From NCBI RefSeq assembly GCF_003390325.1, contig NZ_QUOK01000002.1, positions 310,001 through 374,000 on the forward strand: a stretch of 64,000 nt of DNA, given 5' to 3'. The notes under the pieces are model-generated. The model was not told the DNA's origin and made no database searches. It worked only from the letters and a program-made list of their open reading frames with translations. Below are positions 55,353 through 63,827 of the stretch, in pieces. Position 1 is the first letter of the stretch. The number at the start of each line of letters is the position of its first letter. The position numbers were made by a program, and so were the translations under genes. This DNA comes from Rhodohalobacter sp. SW132 (lineage in GTDB: Bacteria; Bacteroidota; Rhodothermia; Balneolales; Balneolaceae).

Positions 55353-56061
55353 AGCCTCCGGAAACGTACAGGACTCATCGAACCCAACTCGAATCATATT
55401 TACACCTACATCGCTAAATCATTACTCCATCGAACGATTCAGTGAAGTGTATGCTCAGATTCACGATGGTGATTTTGATACTGTTGTGATTGTGGAGTCG
55501 CAACCCGGTACTCACGAGAAAAAGTTACCAATGCCGTCTCATAAGTCGTTTACTACAAGATTTGGAGAGGTGCCGGTGAATGATAAGCTGCGTAATGAAC
55601 TCTGTGATGAAGACGACGACTTTTTTATTGATGATGAGGCGTTCAGCAAAGATCTGAGCCTGTTTGATCAGCTGCTTTTCCTGCAGAATCAGATAGATAA
55701 CTTTTCCGTTTTAAGTTTGCAGATTACAGATGAATCTCCAGCTATCATTAAGGAACTTTCTGCTGCTCTTGAAGAAATCCTCGCATCGCGAAACGCACTG
55801 CTCATCTTTTGCTGTGATATTCACCACCTGGGCGTTGAACAGTTTAAAACAATAAAGAAACAAATCAAGGACGGCAACATACCCGGTTTGATGCACTCCA
55901 TGAATTCAGGTGAAGTGAAAATGAAGGGTGCGGGTGCGTTTTTTGCGGGACTTCTAATCGCAAATAAATGGAATTTAAATGTTCAATTTTCTGAAACAAA
56001 GGGAGAAGAAATACCGATTTCAGGGTACGGAAAAGTCCAGTATCAACCTGTTTTTGGATGA
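55309..56061 (+). CDS. Diverged MEMO/AmmeMemoRadiSam-B family protein
   Basis: 250 residues. The order of parts fits the MEMO fold: 'TRIIFTPTSLNHYSIERFSE', 'TVVIVESQPGTHE', 'SFTTRFGEVPVNDKL', then 'FDQLLFLQNQID' and a final 'LLIFCCDIHHLGV'. Metal-binding motifs of the family are altered: the HAGY motif reads 'TSLNHYS', and EHSxExQLPFLQ reads 'DLSLFDQLLFLQ'. The usual SSDLSH reads 'CCDIHH'. It is probably not a metal enzyme in the usual sense. It overlaps the transferase gene and the next gene (4 bp), so the operon link is firm. Confidence 0.68.
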   Translation: MCLFTREEIKEKLNEASGNVQDSSNPTRIIFTPTSLNHYSIERFSEVYAQIHDGDFDTVVIVESQPGTHEKKLPMPSHKSFTTRFGEVPVNDKLRNELCDEDDDFFIDDEAFSKDLSLFDQLLFLQNQIDNFSVLSLQITDESPAIIKELSAALEEILASRNALLIFCCDIHHLGVEQFKTIKKQIKDGNIPGLMHSMNSGEVKMKGAGAFFAGLLIANKWNLNVQFSETKGEEIPISGYGKVQYQPVFG

Positions 56062-56945
56062 TGGGAAAATCTTCTGCTATTTCAGTTATCGGACCGGGCG
56101 CACTTGGGTCTGCGCTGATAAAACTTATCAATAAAAACCCCAAAATTACTACATTACAATCAGTTTGGGGTAGTAAATCATTTGATTCCTATTCTGTTCT
56201 TGATGGTGAAATAATTCATCAGCCTAACAATTCTCCTCAATCTGTTTCAGATTTTGGCCGTATTATTTTTATCACAACACCCGACGATAAAATAGCAGAT
56301 ATCGCCCAGGTTATTTCGGAACTTTCTGTTGACTGGAGCGGCTACAGCTTTGTTCACTTTTCAGGAAGTTTTAATAGCGATCTGCTGCATTCGCTCAAAA
56401 AGAAAGGTGCAAAAACGGCCTCACTTCATCCACTTCAAACATTTACAAAAGGTGACGCTGAGGAACGGTTTCACAATATCTGGTTTACTTTTGAAGGGGA
56501 TACCAGCCTTTTTTCTGAACTTGAATCCTTGGTGAAAGCTGCTGGGGCGCGTGTGAAGAAAATCAGTTCGGAACAGAAAAAAGCAATGCACCTGGCCGCT
56601 GTGATGGCATCAAATTATATGGTTTCATTGATGGATGCTGTCCGGGAAGTAACCGATTTGTTTGAACTTGAAGATGGAGTGGCAATGCTTGAACCATTGA
56701 TTCATCAGACCACACAAAATATTTTCGAAAAAGGAATTCCGGATTCACTCAGTGGTCCTGTTGCAAGAGGGGATCAACAGACGATCAAATCCCATTTGGA
56801 TCAGATAAAAAACCATCCTGAACTGACAAATCTATACTCTCTTTTGGGTTTAAGAGCCGCCAAAATTGCTTTGAATAATGGCAGACTCGGTAAAGATCAA
56901 TATCAGGAGTTAAAAACGTTATTTTCAGAGAAAAGTAAATTGTAA
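56058..56945 (+). CDS. Rossmann-like / DUF2520 protein
   Basis: 295 residues. 'ISVIGPGALGSALIKLINKN' is an NAD(P)-binding loop and 'RIIFITTPDDKIADIAQVIS' the second strand. The C-terminal DUF2520 helical domain starts at 'KKAMHLAAVMASNYMVSLMD'. The arrangement resembles short-chain reductases such as pyrroline-5-carboxylate or ketopantoate reductase. No substrate is known. It overlaps the MEMO-like gene by 4 bp and the next gene by 1 bp. Confidence 0.85.
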   Translation: MMGKSSAISVIGPGALGSALIKLINKNPKITTLQSVWGSKSFDSYSVLDGEIIHQPNNSPQSVSDFGRIIFITTPDDKIADIAQVISELSVDWSGYSFVHFSGSFNSDLLHSLKKKGAKTASLHPLQTFTKGDAEERFHNIWFTFEGDTSLFSELESLVKAAGARVKKISSEQKKAMHLAAVMASNYMVSLMDAVREVTDLFELEDGVAMLEPLIHQTTQNIFEKGIPDSLSGPVARGDQQTIKSHLDQIKNHPELTNLYSLLGLRAAKIALNNGRLGKDQYQELKTLFSEKSKL

Positions 56946-57277
56946 TGGCTGACAATGATCTCTACCCGCGGATTTATGAAATATGCCGTACTATTCCGGC
57001 GGGAAGGGTCACCACATACGGAGCAATTGCCAGGGCAGTAGGAGTGGCGTCAGGCGCAAGAATGGTAGGTTATGCACTGAATGCTTCCATTGAATCAGAA
57101 AACGCCGTGCCGGCTCACAGAGTGGTAAACCGGCTGGGTCAGTTAACCGGCCGAGCCTACTTTCCCGGAGATACGATGCGAGAAAGGCTAAAGCAGGAAG
57201 GTATTTCTTTTACAGGTGAATACACGGTGGATATTGAAAAGCATTTTTGGGAGCCGGGTGAAAAAATGCAGGCTTAA
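56945..57277 (+). CDS. atl: Alkyltransferase-like (ATL) protein
   Basis: 110 residues of the MGMT/Ogt DNA-binding domain. 'IPAGRVTTYGAIARAVGVAS' and 'GARMVGYALNA' are the helix-turn-helix region. The active-site PCHRV reads 'VPAHRVVNRLG', with Ala 57 in place of the reactive Cys, so it is an ATL protein that binds O6-alkylguanine without removing it and passes it to nucleotide excision repair. The TAATG overlap shows coupling with the previous gene. Confidence 0.9.
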   Translation: MADNDLYPRIYEICRTIPAGRVTTYGAIARAVGVASGARMVGYALNASIESENAVPAHRVVNRLGQLTGRAYFPGDTMRERLKQEGISFTGEYTVDIEKHFWEPGEKMQA

Positions 57278-57345
57278 ACTTATGAAGTTATGTGAAGTTA
57301 TAGCACAGTCGCTAATATCGGAAATAGTTGAATATAAGACTGTAT

Positions 57346-58800
57346 TTACCGCACCCATCGTAAGCCAAAAGTAAACCCGAATTGATTTCCAAAAAGATCG
57401 CCACGATCCCAAGCAACATCGGTGAGCAGGAATACCGGTTGTTCAAACAAAGATATGGGTGTTTGGGACTGAAGACCCAGTGAAATTTGGTTTGCCGGAT
57501 CCTCAAAGGGATCGTCACGCGTACCGAAATTTCGGCTGAAAGTCGCTTTTCCAATGACTGCAGAGTTTCCCAGCCGTGTATCGACTCCGATATGGTGGGC
57601 GATAATCCTGTTGTTATCAATTCCATCAACAAGCTGATCGAGCGGAGTTTGCGAGGTTCTGAATAGGGCATTCCCGATTGTCCGGCCATGTGTAGCCCAA
57701 CCGGTTCGGTAGATGTGATGGTTATAGTAGTTTTCATTTCCCTGGAATGGGTCCCGGCAGCGTTCCGGTTCCTCGCTGCAGCGTGTGCCATCATCCAGAA
57801 TATTTTCTACCCTTGGACCATCCTGCCATTTGGTATACATAAATTCGTACACAAACCCACGAACAGGAAAATTGATACTCTCATGAAGCCGAACGGAAAA
57901 TCCGTTTAGTGCATCCTGCATGCTTTTCAGTTTCAGATTATCTTTCGTCTCCAGCGGGTGCTGTCGGTAAAAAGTCGCTGAAAATAGATCCATTTCAAGA
58001 AAAAAACCGAAATCCCATGCTCCCAAATGATCTCCAAGCATATAATCTGCTTCAACAGCGGGGGCATCATCTCCACCGCCGCGTGCAAAAAAAACACGCC
58101 AGAAATCGACAAAACCGGATGGTAAATCTCCAAACTGAGGATTGTTTTTCCCTCCCCATTTCGCATAGTGTGCGATACCCCCATATAAATTTAACGGAAA
58201 ATCCCCGCCAAAACGAGCGTGCCCGACTTTTTCGTGGTACAGCACATTATCCGTGTAACGTTCTCCTCTAAGCCACCCATGAGCGGCGTGAGCTCGTATC
58301 TGGATAAAATCATTTGTAAAGGGGAGACTTGTCCAGTCGGCCAGTCCAATGCGTACTTGCGGAACGGGAGCGGAGTTGGTGCTCACTCCAAGAGAACCCA
58401 TTCCCAACTTTTCATCATGGATAGGCGAACTGTTATGAAAACGTCCGCCAGTTAATTCAACTCCGTAAACATTCACCCGGAGATACGCCTGGTTGAAGGA
58501 CAAGGTGCCATCACTGCCGGGGCGTGCAATGAGATCTGCACCGTATTGGGTAGAGATTTGAGGATTATCAAAAAGATCAGAGCGAGCGTGCAGCTGCAAA
58601 CGGGTTAGGAGTTGATCCCCGCTTCGGTGATATATTCCATGCCTGTTAGATTGTATCCAAAAGGGCGTTGTATCAGAACTGCTAACTACACCTGCTACAT
58701 CAAATGATGTCGTTAGAGTTTGAGCTATTGTTTTTAAAAGAAATCCCGATAAACAGACTAACAGTATAGAAAATAAGAGGCCTGCAATAAGTTTTTTCAT
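57346..58800 (-). CDS. Wzi-like capsule-assembly outer-membrane protein
   Basis: 484 residues with a signal peptide (MKKLIAGLLFSILLVCLSG at residues 1-19). The body is an antiparallel barrel with repeated beta strands, including 'DTTPFWIQSNRHGIYHRSGD', 'FNQAYLRVNVYGVELTGGRF' and 'HAAHGWLRGERYTDNVLYHE', which fit the Wzi/Caps_assemb_Wzi family of Bacteroidota. It ends in 'FTFGLRWVR'. Wzi attaches capsular polysaccharide to the outer membrane. No capsule genes are nearby. Confidence 0.82.
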   Translation of the reverse strand: MKKLIAGLLFSILLVCLSGFLLKTIAQTLTTSFDVAGVVSSSDTTPFWIQSNRHGIYHRSGDQLLTRLQLHARSDLFDNPQISTQYGADLIARPGSDGTLSFNQAYLRVNVYGVELTGGRFHNSSPIHDEKLGMGSLGVSTNSAPVPQVRIGLADWTSLPFTNDFIQIRAHAAHGWLRGERYTDNVLYHEKVGHARFGGDFPLNLYGGIAHYAKWGGKNNPQFGDLPSGFVDFWRVFFARGGGDDAPAVEADYMLGDHLGAWDFGFFLEMDLFSATFYRQHPLETKDNLKLKSMQDALNGFSVRLHESINFPVRGFVYEFMYTKWQDGPRVENILDDGTRCSEEPERCRDPFQGNENYYNHHIYRTGWATHGRTIGNALFRTSQTPLDQLVDGIDNNRIIAHHIGVDTRLGNSAVIGKATFSRNFGTRDDPFEDPANQISLGLQSQTPISLFEQPVFLLTDVAWDRGDLFGNQFGFTFGLRWVR

Positions 58801-59036
58801 ACGGATAAGTAAACCGATAACAGTTTGAAAATATTCAGATAATTTTGTTACAACTCAATTCCTATGCTCGATAGATCTGAGTGATAAATAGATAATGTTG
58901 GATCATTTGCTAATTACGATGAAAAACTCGCAAAATCATCACATGATTGTTACACAGATTGATTGTTTTGTACCTAATCTACGTTGTTTTTTATTGAAAT
59001 TCAGATCGGTCTGCACCTACGGAGAGCTCACGAAGT

Positions 59037-60209
59037 ATGAACGTATCTAATAAGAATTTCTACGGGAACTTGCCGGAAATCATCCGCTTTACGGATATTC
59101 TTGACCTTCAATATTATGCTGAGATTCCGGGTGACTGGTTAATTGTTGCGACAGATATCAGGGGATCTACAAAAGCTATACATGATGGAAAATACAAATC
59201 TGTGAATATGGCCGGGGCTTGTGCAATCGCAGCAATTTGTAATGAATTTTCAGATCTCGATATTCCATTTGTATTTGGTGGTGACGGAGCTACATTTGCA
59301 ATTCCGGATGTGGGAAAAGAGCACATTATGGGGTTACTTCTTTTCTGCAGGGAAGCAACCGATTCGGTGTTCGGATTGGAGCTTGCTGCCGGATGCCGTA
59401 AGATGTCAGAACTACGTGACGCCGGAAAAAATATCAAAATTGGAAAATATCGTCTTTCAAATCATATCCAACAGGCGATATTCTGGGGTGATGGTGTGGA
59501 TTATATCGAAGAATTAATAAAGGAACAGGATAACAATTTTCTGAATTACCAGATGATTGAAGCTGATTTTACCGGACTTGAATGCCGCTGGAATGAAATA
59601 CCCTCAGACAAAGGTGAAATTCTTTCCATTATTATTAAGTCTGTGATTTCTGATGAAAACGAGAAAAGCACATTTTATAAACGATGCTTTGCAACCATTG
59701 AATCCATTTACGGTTCTGCTGATGAATACGCACCGGTTAAGGAGGATAAATTGAAGCTGGCAGGCAACCCATTTAAGCTTTCTGTAGAAGCACTTATCAG
59801 AAGTTATCCGGCAACTTATACAAAAAAATTATGGCATTATCTGAAACTATATTACATGCAAATAGCAGGGCGGTTTTTGATAAAGAAGCGCATCAAAACA
59901 AAACATACCAACTGGGGAGATTATAAAAAGGATTTTGTGCAAAATGCGGATTTTAGGAAATTCAGCGACGGATTGAAACTGGTTGTTTCTGGAAACGAAA
60001 AGCAACGGTTAAAACTTCGGGCTTTTCTGGAAGATGAGCATCAAAAAGGAAATGTTGTGTTTGGTCTGCACAAATCTCCGGCCGCAATGACAACCTGTTT
60101 TGTAACGGATTACCAGGGGCAGCATATTCATTTTATTGACGGAACAAATGGCGGATATGCTGCTGCCTCGGTGGAACTAAAGAAGCAGCTAAATAGGTTA
60201 AAGGAGTAG
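59037..60209 (+). CDS. DUF3095 protein (adenylyl-cyclase-like fold)
   Basis: 390 residues. 'WLIVATDIRGSTKAIHDGKY' and 'FVFGGDGATFAIPDVGKEHI' give a nucleotide-cyclase-like core with two acidic metal positions. The C-terminal half, from about residue 290 ('GDYKKDFVQNADFRKFSDGL'), is typical of DUF3095. The function is unknown. It is monocistronic, 30 bp before a lipoprotein MsrB gene on the same strand, so possibly shares a transcript. Confidence 0.85.
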   Translation: MNVSNKNFYGNLPEIIRFTDILDLQYYAEIPGDWLIVATDIRGSTKAIHDGKYKSVNMAGACAIAAICNEFSDLDIPFVFGGDGATFAIPDVGKEHIMGLLLFCREATDSVFGLELAAGCRKMSELRDAGKNIKIGKYRLSNHIQQAIFWGDGVDYIEELIKEQDNNFLNYQMIEADFTGLECRWNEIPSDKGEILSIIIKSVISDENEKSTFYKRCFATIESIYGSADEYAPVKEDKLKLAGNPFKLSVEALIRSYPATYTKKLWHYLKLYYMQIAGRFLIKKRIKTKHTNWGDYKKDFVQNADFRKFSDGLKLVVSGNEKQRLKLRAFLEDEHQKGNVVFGLHKSPAAMTTCFVTDYQGQHIHFIDGTNGGYAAASVELKKQLNRLKE

Positions 60210-60238
60210 TTGTAATCAAAACAGACCTCCTAAAGCAA

Positions 60239-60799
60239 ATGAATCCAGTCCAGATCTTTATATTTTGTACAACAATCTGTTTTGGATTCCTTATCTCTGC
60301 CTGTAATTCAAATAGCCAGCCACCACAAATGACTCAATCTGATCACGAACAATTTCTTGAATCCATTTCTTACGAAGAAGCACTTGAAGATACTAATAAT
60401 TCAAAAAGAGTTGAGCGAAGTGAAGAGGAGTGGAAAAATCTGTTAAGTTCGGGTGAGTACAGAATTCTTAGAAATGAGGGCACTGAAATGCCTTATGTTA
60501 ATGAGTACAACAGTTTATATGATGAAGGTGTATACCTGTGCAGGGCTTGTGGAAATCCCCTTTTTCATTCAGATGCAAAATATAACAGCCGAACCGGATG
60601 GCCAAGTTACTGGGAGCCGATCCGGGAAGGGGCCGTGGGAGAGCGCGAAGATAAGAGCCTGTTCATGACGCGTACTGAAACCATTTGTGCCCGCTGCGAT
60701 TCTCACATTGGCCATGTTTTTGAAGACGGCCCCGAACCAACCGGACTGAGATACTGCATGAATTCCCAGGCACTGAAGTTTATTCCGAAAGAGAATTAA
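60239..60799 (+). CDS. msrB: Peptide methionine-R-sulfoxide reductase MsrB, lipoprotein form
   Basis: 186 residues. The lipoprotein signal 'GFLISACNSNSQ' (Cys 22) shows periplasmic location, unusual for the normally cytoplasmic enzyme. Zinc-binding pairs 'LCRACGNPLF' and 'ICARCDSHIGHVF' and the catalytic 'LRYCMNSQALKF' (Cys as nucleophile) are all intact. It repairs methionine-R-sulfoxide in exported proteins. Residues 30-60 form a linker. Confidence 0.95.
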   Translation: MNPVQIFIFCTTICFGFLISACNSNSQPPQMTQSDHEQFLESISYEEALEDTNNSKRVERSEEEWKNLLSSGEYRILRNEGTEMPYVNEYNSLYDEGVYLCRACGNPLFHSDAKYNSRTGWPSYWEPIREGAVGEREDKSLFMTRTETICARCDSHIGHVFEDGPEPTGLRYCMNSQALKFIPKEN

Positions 60800-61509
60800 T
60801 AGACGATTAATATTTGAGCTATAAATTTTGATGGATGCTTTAATCTGTAGTTCGAGACTGTGACCCTCTGGCTCGGAAAGGATTAAAGACCCTCTTTAGA
60901 TGGGAAAACGAACGGAGTGAGCAGGGGGATGCACTCTGAGTTCGGAAGTGTCCAATTCTTGAAGTTTAGGCAAGGAAGATAATCCCATATTTCCCCTTCT
61001 CCCCTAGTAGGGATACCTTTGGGAGAAAGCGGACACTCCAAAGTAAACTCCATATTGAAAAAAATAATGGATTCTAAATCGATACCTCGCGGGCTTTGCC
61101 CCGAGTTAGTTCATTGCTATTCGTCCTTATCCTGTTCTCATCTGTACTATCAAAAGAACACTGCGTAGTTGTTTCATCACCGCACGTTTTTTTGAGATAT
61201 AAGAGAACTAATGCCATTACCACTAAATTGGTTAAGTAATTTTATATCATTATCTGGTGTAGGTAAGATTTTTTAAACTTAGCTTTCTGAATTAATTTGT
61301 CTCGGTACCAGAGCTCCACCTCTTCATATATTATCAAATCATTTTATTAATTATAAACTATTAATTAAATGATTAATTATTACATAATTGACATTTTAAA
61401 ACACATTAATATACTGTTAAATTGATTAATTATTTTTTGAAATAAATTGTATTTTTTATTTCGGTTATATATATTCGGCTAGTTTCTTAAAATAAAAAAA
61501 GGAGGGGAA
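60800..61509. other. Gene-free interval with an AT-rich second half
   Basis: No gene is supported in 710 bases. The first part includes an imperfect inverted repeat (cttctccc near 61002 with gggagaa near 61020). From about 61290 to 61500 the sequence is extremely AT-rich with repeated attaatta. A TTGACA-16 bp-TATACT arrangement at 61388-61415 could be the promoter of the metalloprotease gene, though promoters in this group often differ. Confidence 0.5.
61388..61415 (+). promoter_or_regulatory. Candidate sigma-70-like promoter of the metalloprotease cluster
   Basis: TTGACA (61388-61393) and TATACT (61410-61415) are separated by 16 bp, about 95 bp before the start codon, within a segment that is nearly all A and T. 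In such AT-rich DNA chance matches are common. Confidence 0.35.
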
Positions 61510-62565
61510 ATGGCATTAAAAGCAGATCTTGTGCCAACCAGAGCAGGCCTGAATAAAGGGTCGGAGGGTGTAAATGTAGAGAGACTGCAAAACTATCTCG
61601 AACGGTTTGGCTATCTAGAATCAGAATGGACCAAAAAATCAGAGATAAAAAGCAGCCTCGCTGAATCTGCACCTGAAAAGAAAGGTGAGTTTGATGAACA
61701 AACTGAAAAAGCGCTTATAAATTTTCAGAAGTTTACCGGATTAGAACCAACCGGTGAGCTGGATCAGCCAACGCTGGAAAAGATGAAGCAGGACAGGTGC
61801 GGTACCCTGGATATTCTGCCTGGCAAAGCCACATCAGGTGAAATTCCATCCAGTTATGTATTATCCGGATGCAAGTGGGGGACAACGCACTTACGGTATG
61901 GCTTCGAAAATTTTTCAACTCATCTGACTCAAGCTCAGGTGAGAAGTGCAATGCAGGCAGCCTTCAATCTTTGGGCCGCGGTAACGCCGTTAAGTTTCTC
62001 GGAAGTTGCCCTGAGTCAAAATCCTGAAATAAGAATTCGCTTCGGGACTACAGGTCACAATGGGTGTGGATACCCATTTACCGGTGAGCTTGCGCATAAC
62101 TTCTACCCGCCCACCTGCGGGGGATCCCAGGCTGGAGATGGGCATTACAATGAATCATATACCTGGTCGGTGAATTCACCGCCTTCAAATTATGATTTAA
62201 TCACCATAGCCGCACACGAAATCGGGCACGGACTGGGTTTGGCACATTCAACCATAAATGATGCTTTGATGTATCCTTATTATTCAGGCGAACATCGTTT
62301 TCTGCATCAGGATGATATCGATGGAATACAGGAGATTTATGGATCTGCCGAATGGTTAAACAACCAGGTAATCCAACGGGTATACACCTCACATCACAGT
62401 CAAAATTGCTGGGCTCTGCTACAGGGCAAAGGATGGAGAAAAGTGGATACCGGAAGTGTGGATGGTACCACAAACCTGTTTAAAAATTTGTGCTATGCGC
62501 GAAGTTCAAATCAGGAAGTGAATTTATTTCTCGAAAATAATAATATACAAATCATGTACTTATAA
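61510..62565 (+). CDS. Matrixin-like metalloprotease with cysteine switch, no signal peptide
   Basis: 351 residues. Residues 10-95 form a peptidoglycan-binding-like prodomain ('GLNKGSEGVNVERLQNYLER', 'NFQKFTGLEPTGELDQPTLE') ending in a cysteine-switch 'QDRCGTLDI' (Cys 97), as in the prodomain of vertebrate and plant matrixins. The catalytic domain has the zinc site 'AAHEIGHGLGLAH' (His 236, 240, 246) and the Met-turn 'ALMYPYYSG' (Met 254). Residues 284-351 form a separate domain shared with the next protein. There is no signal peptide, and the start follows a strong AGGAGG site. Secretion route and target are unknown. Confidence 0.88.
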   Translation: MALKADLVPTRAGLNKGSEGVNVERLQNYLERFGYLESEWTKKSEIKSSLAESAPEKKGEFDEQTEKALINFQKFTGLEPTGELDQPTLEKMKQDRCGTLDILPGKATSGEIPSSYVLSGCKWGTTHLRYGFENFSTHLTQAQVRSAMQAAFNLWAAVTPLSFSEVALSQNPEIRIRFGTTGHNGCGYPFTGELAHNFYPPTCGGSQAGDGHYNESYTWSVNSPPSNYDLITIAAHEIGHGLGLAHSTINDALMYPYYSGEHRFLHQDDIDGIQEIYGSAEWLNNQVIQRVYTSHHSQNCWALLQGKGWRKVDTGSVDGTTNLFKNLCYARSSNQEVNLFLENNNIQIMYL

Positions 62566-62575
62566 GGAGGGAATT

Positions 62576-62797
62576 ATGGCATCATATAATGTAAAAATCA
62601 CAAGAACCTATTGTTCACACCATTCGCAAAACTGCTGGGCACATCTTCAGGGAATAGGCTGGAGAAAGGTGGGTAATTTATCTGTTGATGGAACATCTAA
62701 TGTTTTTACTGCCCTGTCAGCAGCAAGAACAAGCAATATCACTCCCAATGTGATAACTAATGCTGCAGATAATCAGATTGAACTTGTGTACGTCTGA
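62576..62797 (+). CDS. Stand-alone homologue of the metalloprotease C-terminal domain
   Basis: 73 residues aligned end to end with residues 284-351 of the upstream protease: 'YCSHHSQNCWAHLQGIGWRK' against 'YTSHHSQNCWALLQGKGWRK', then 'SVDGTSNVF' against 'SVDGTTNLF'. A strong AGGAGG site lies 5 bp before the ATG. It may inhibit the enzyme, compete for the same binding partner, or be a tagged cargo. No known family was recognised. Confidence 0.85.
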   Translation: MASYNVKITRTYCSHHSQNCWAHLQGIGWRKVGNLSVDGTSNVFTALSAARTSNITPNVITNAADNQIELVYV

Positions 62798-62853
62798 TAT
62801 ACTTGATCGATCCGGATTTATTTTCATAATAGTTTAAACATTGGAGGTATATT

Positions 62854-63183
62854 TTGAATTCAGAAATAACGATAAAAATTACGCCGATTGACAATGGTAA
62901 CGTTAGTATGGGTCAGCAGCGTGCCGGCGGAGGCCCCGAGCCGGATAGTAATATGGGGATGAGCGATTCTCAGAAGGGTATGACCAGCGGTAGTGCTCCC
63001 GAACCTGATAAAGCTCTTGGGAATTCATCAGGTGGTGGTGAAATGCACGGTCAGCCGCCAGCACCGGAAGGTGTTCAAACCTCAGAAAAAAACGAGCAAA
63101 CCCATCCGAAACCTGTTGAAATAGATGAAATCGAAAATCTGGGAGGAAAAGCGGGCAAGTCATCTTCGCCTAATCCAGAGTAG
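62854..63183 (+). CDS. Low-complexity Gly/Pro-rich small protein
   Basis: 109 residues from a TTG start at 62854, chosen because GGAGGT lies 5 bp before it and the frame has no earlier good start. The first 15 residues ('MNSEITIKITPIDNGNVSMG') form a strand-like start. The rest is disordered, with imperfect repeats 'GGPEPDSNMG' and 'SAPEPDKALG' and an acidic tail 'EIDEIENLGG'. It could be a substrate, precursor or spacer protein in the cluster. No family is recognised. Confidence 0.6.
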   Translation: MNSEITIKITPIDNGNVSMGQQRAGGGPEPDSNMGMSDSQKGMTSGSAPEPDKALGNSSGGGEMHGQPPAPEGVQTSEKNEQTHPKPVEIDEIENLGGKAGKSSSPNPE

Positions 63184-63235
63184 TTTTGACACTAAATTTC
63201 AATATAAACAAAACGGAAACCGGGTAGATGTTAAA

Positions 63236-63676
63236 ATGAATCAACAAGATAAACAGATCGTAAAATTACAATCGATGTTGCTTTCATCGCTGATTCAACA
63301 AACCACTCTTCCCGGTATGTCCGAGCCTATCCAATTTCCTGATATCCTTCATCTTAGAAATCAGGATATCATTTATGTATCATCTGAGAATATTAAGGCG
63401 GATTTACTTCGTGAAAGTCTGCCAAATTTGGAGATTGAAATTCTGAATGAAACCATGCTCAAAAGTAAAGCCGTTGAAAACAGGGATATCTATTATCTTA
63501 GCTTGCGAAAGCCAACGGTAACCGAAAATGAAATTCGGATAATATCAGATCTGAAAATGTGTCCCTCCGAGAAAAACATTCCGCCGTTGTCACTCGGTGC
63601 AGTATTAATCATTTTCCAGCAGAATTCGGCTGGTGAATGGATAGTAAATGATTCTCCCTCTGCTATTGCAATGTAA
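63236..63676 (+). CDS. Hypothetical protein of the metalloprotease cluster
   Basis: 146 residues from Met 63236; the frame is open from 63125 but that part overlaps the previous gene by 59 bp and reads as non-homologous. A soluble alpha/beta protein beginning 'MNQQDKQIVKLQSMLLSSLI', with 'SLGAVLIIFQQNSAGEWIVN' near the end. There is no signal peptide. It follows three genes of the cluster on the same strand. No function is suggested by the sequence. Confidence 0.6.
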   Translation: MNQQDKQIVKLQSMLLSSLIQQTTLPGMSEPIQFPDILHLRNQDIIYVSSENIKADLLRESLPNLEIEILNETMLKSKAVENRDIYYLSLRKPTVTENEIRIISDLKMCPSEKNIPPLSLGAVLIIFQQNSAGEWIVNDSPSAIAM

Positions 63677-63827
63677 GCCCTATCTTATTGCTGCTAAATT
63701 GTGCCTATACCTATAACAATTGAGGTTTAATTCAAAAAAAATACTTACATGGCAGTAGTCATATTAGTATCAGAATTGAATTCTAACATAAATTTTACAT
63801 ATTCGGAGAATTCTTTAGTTTCCATGT

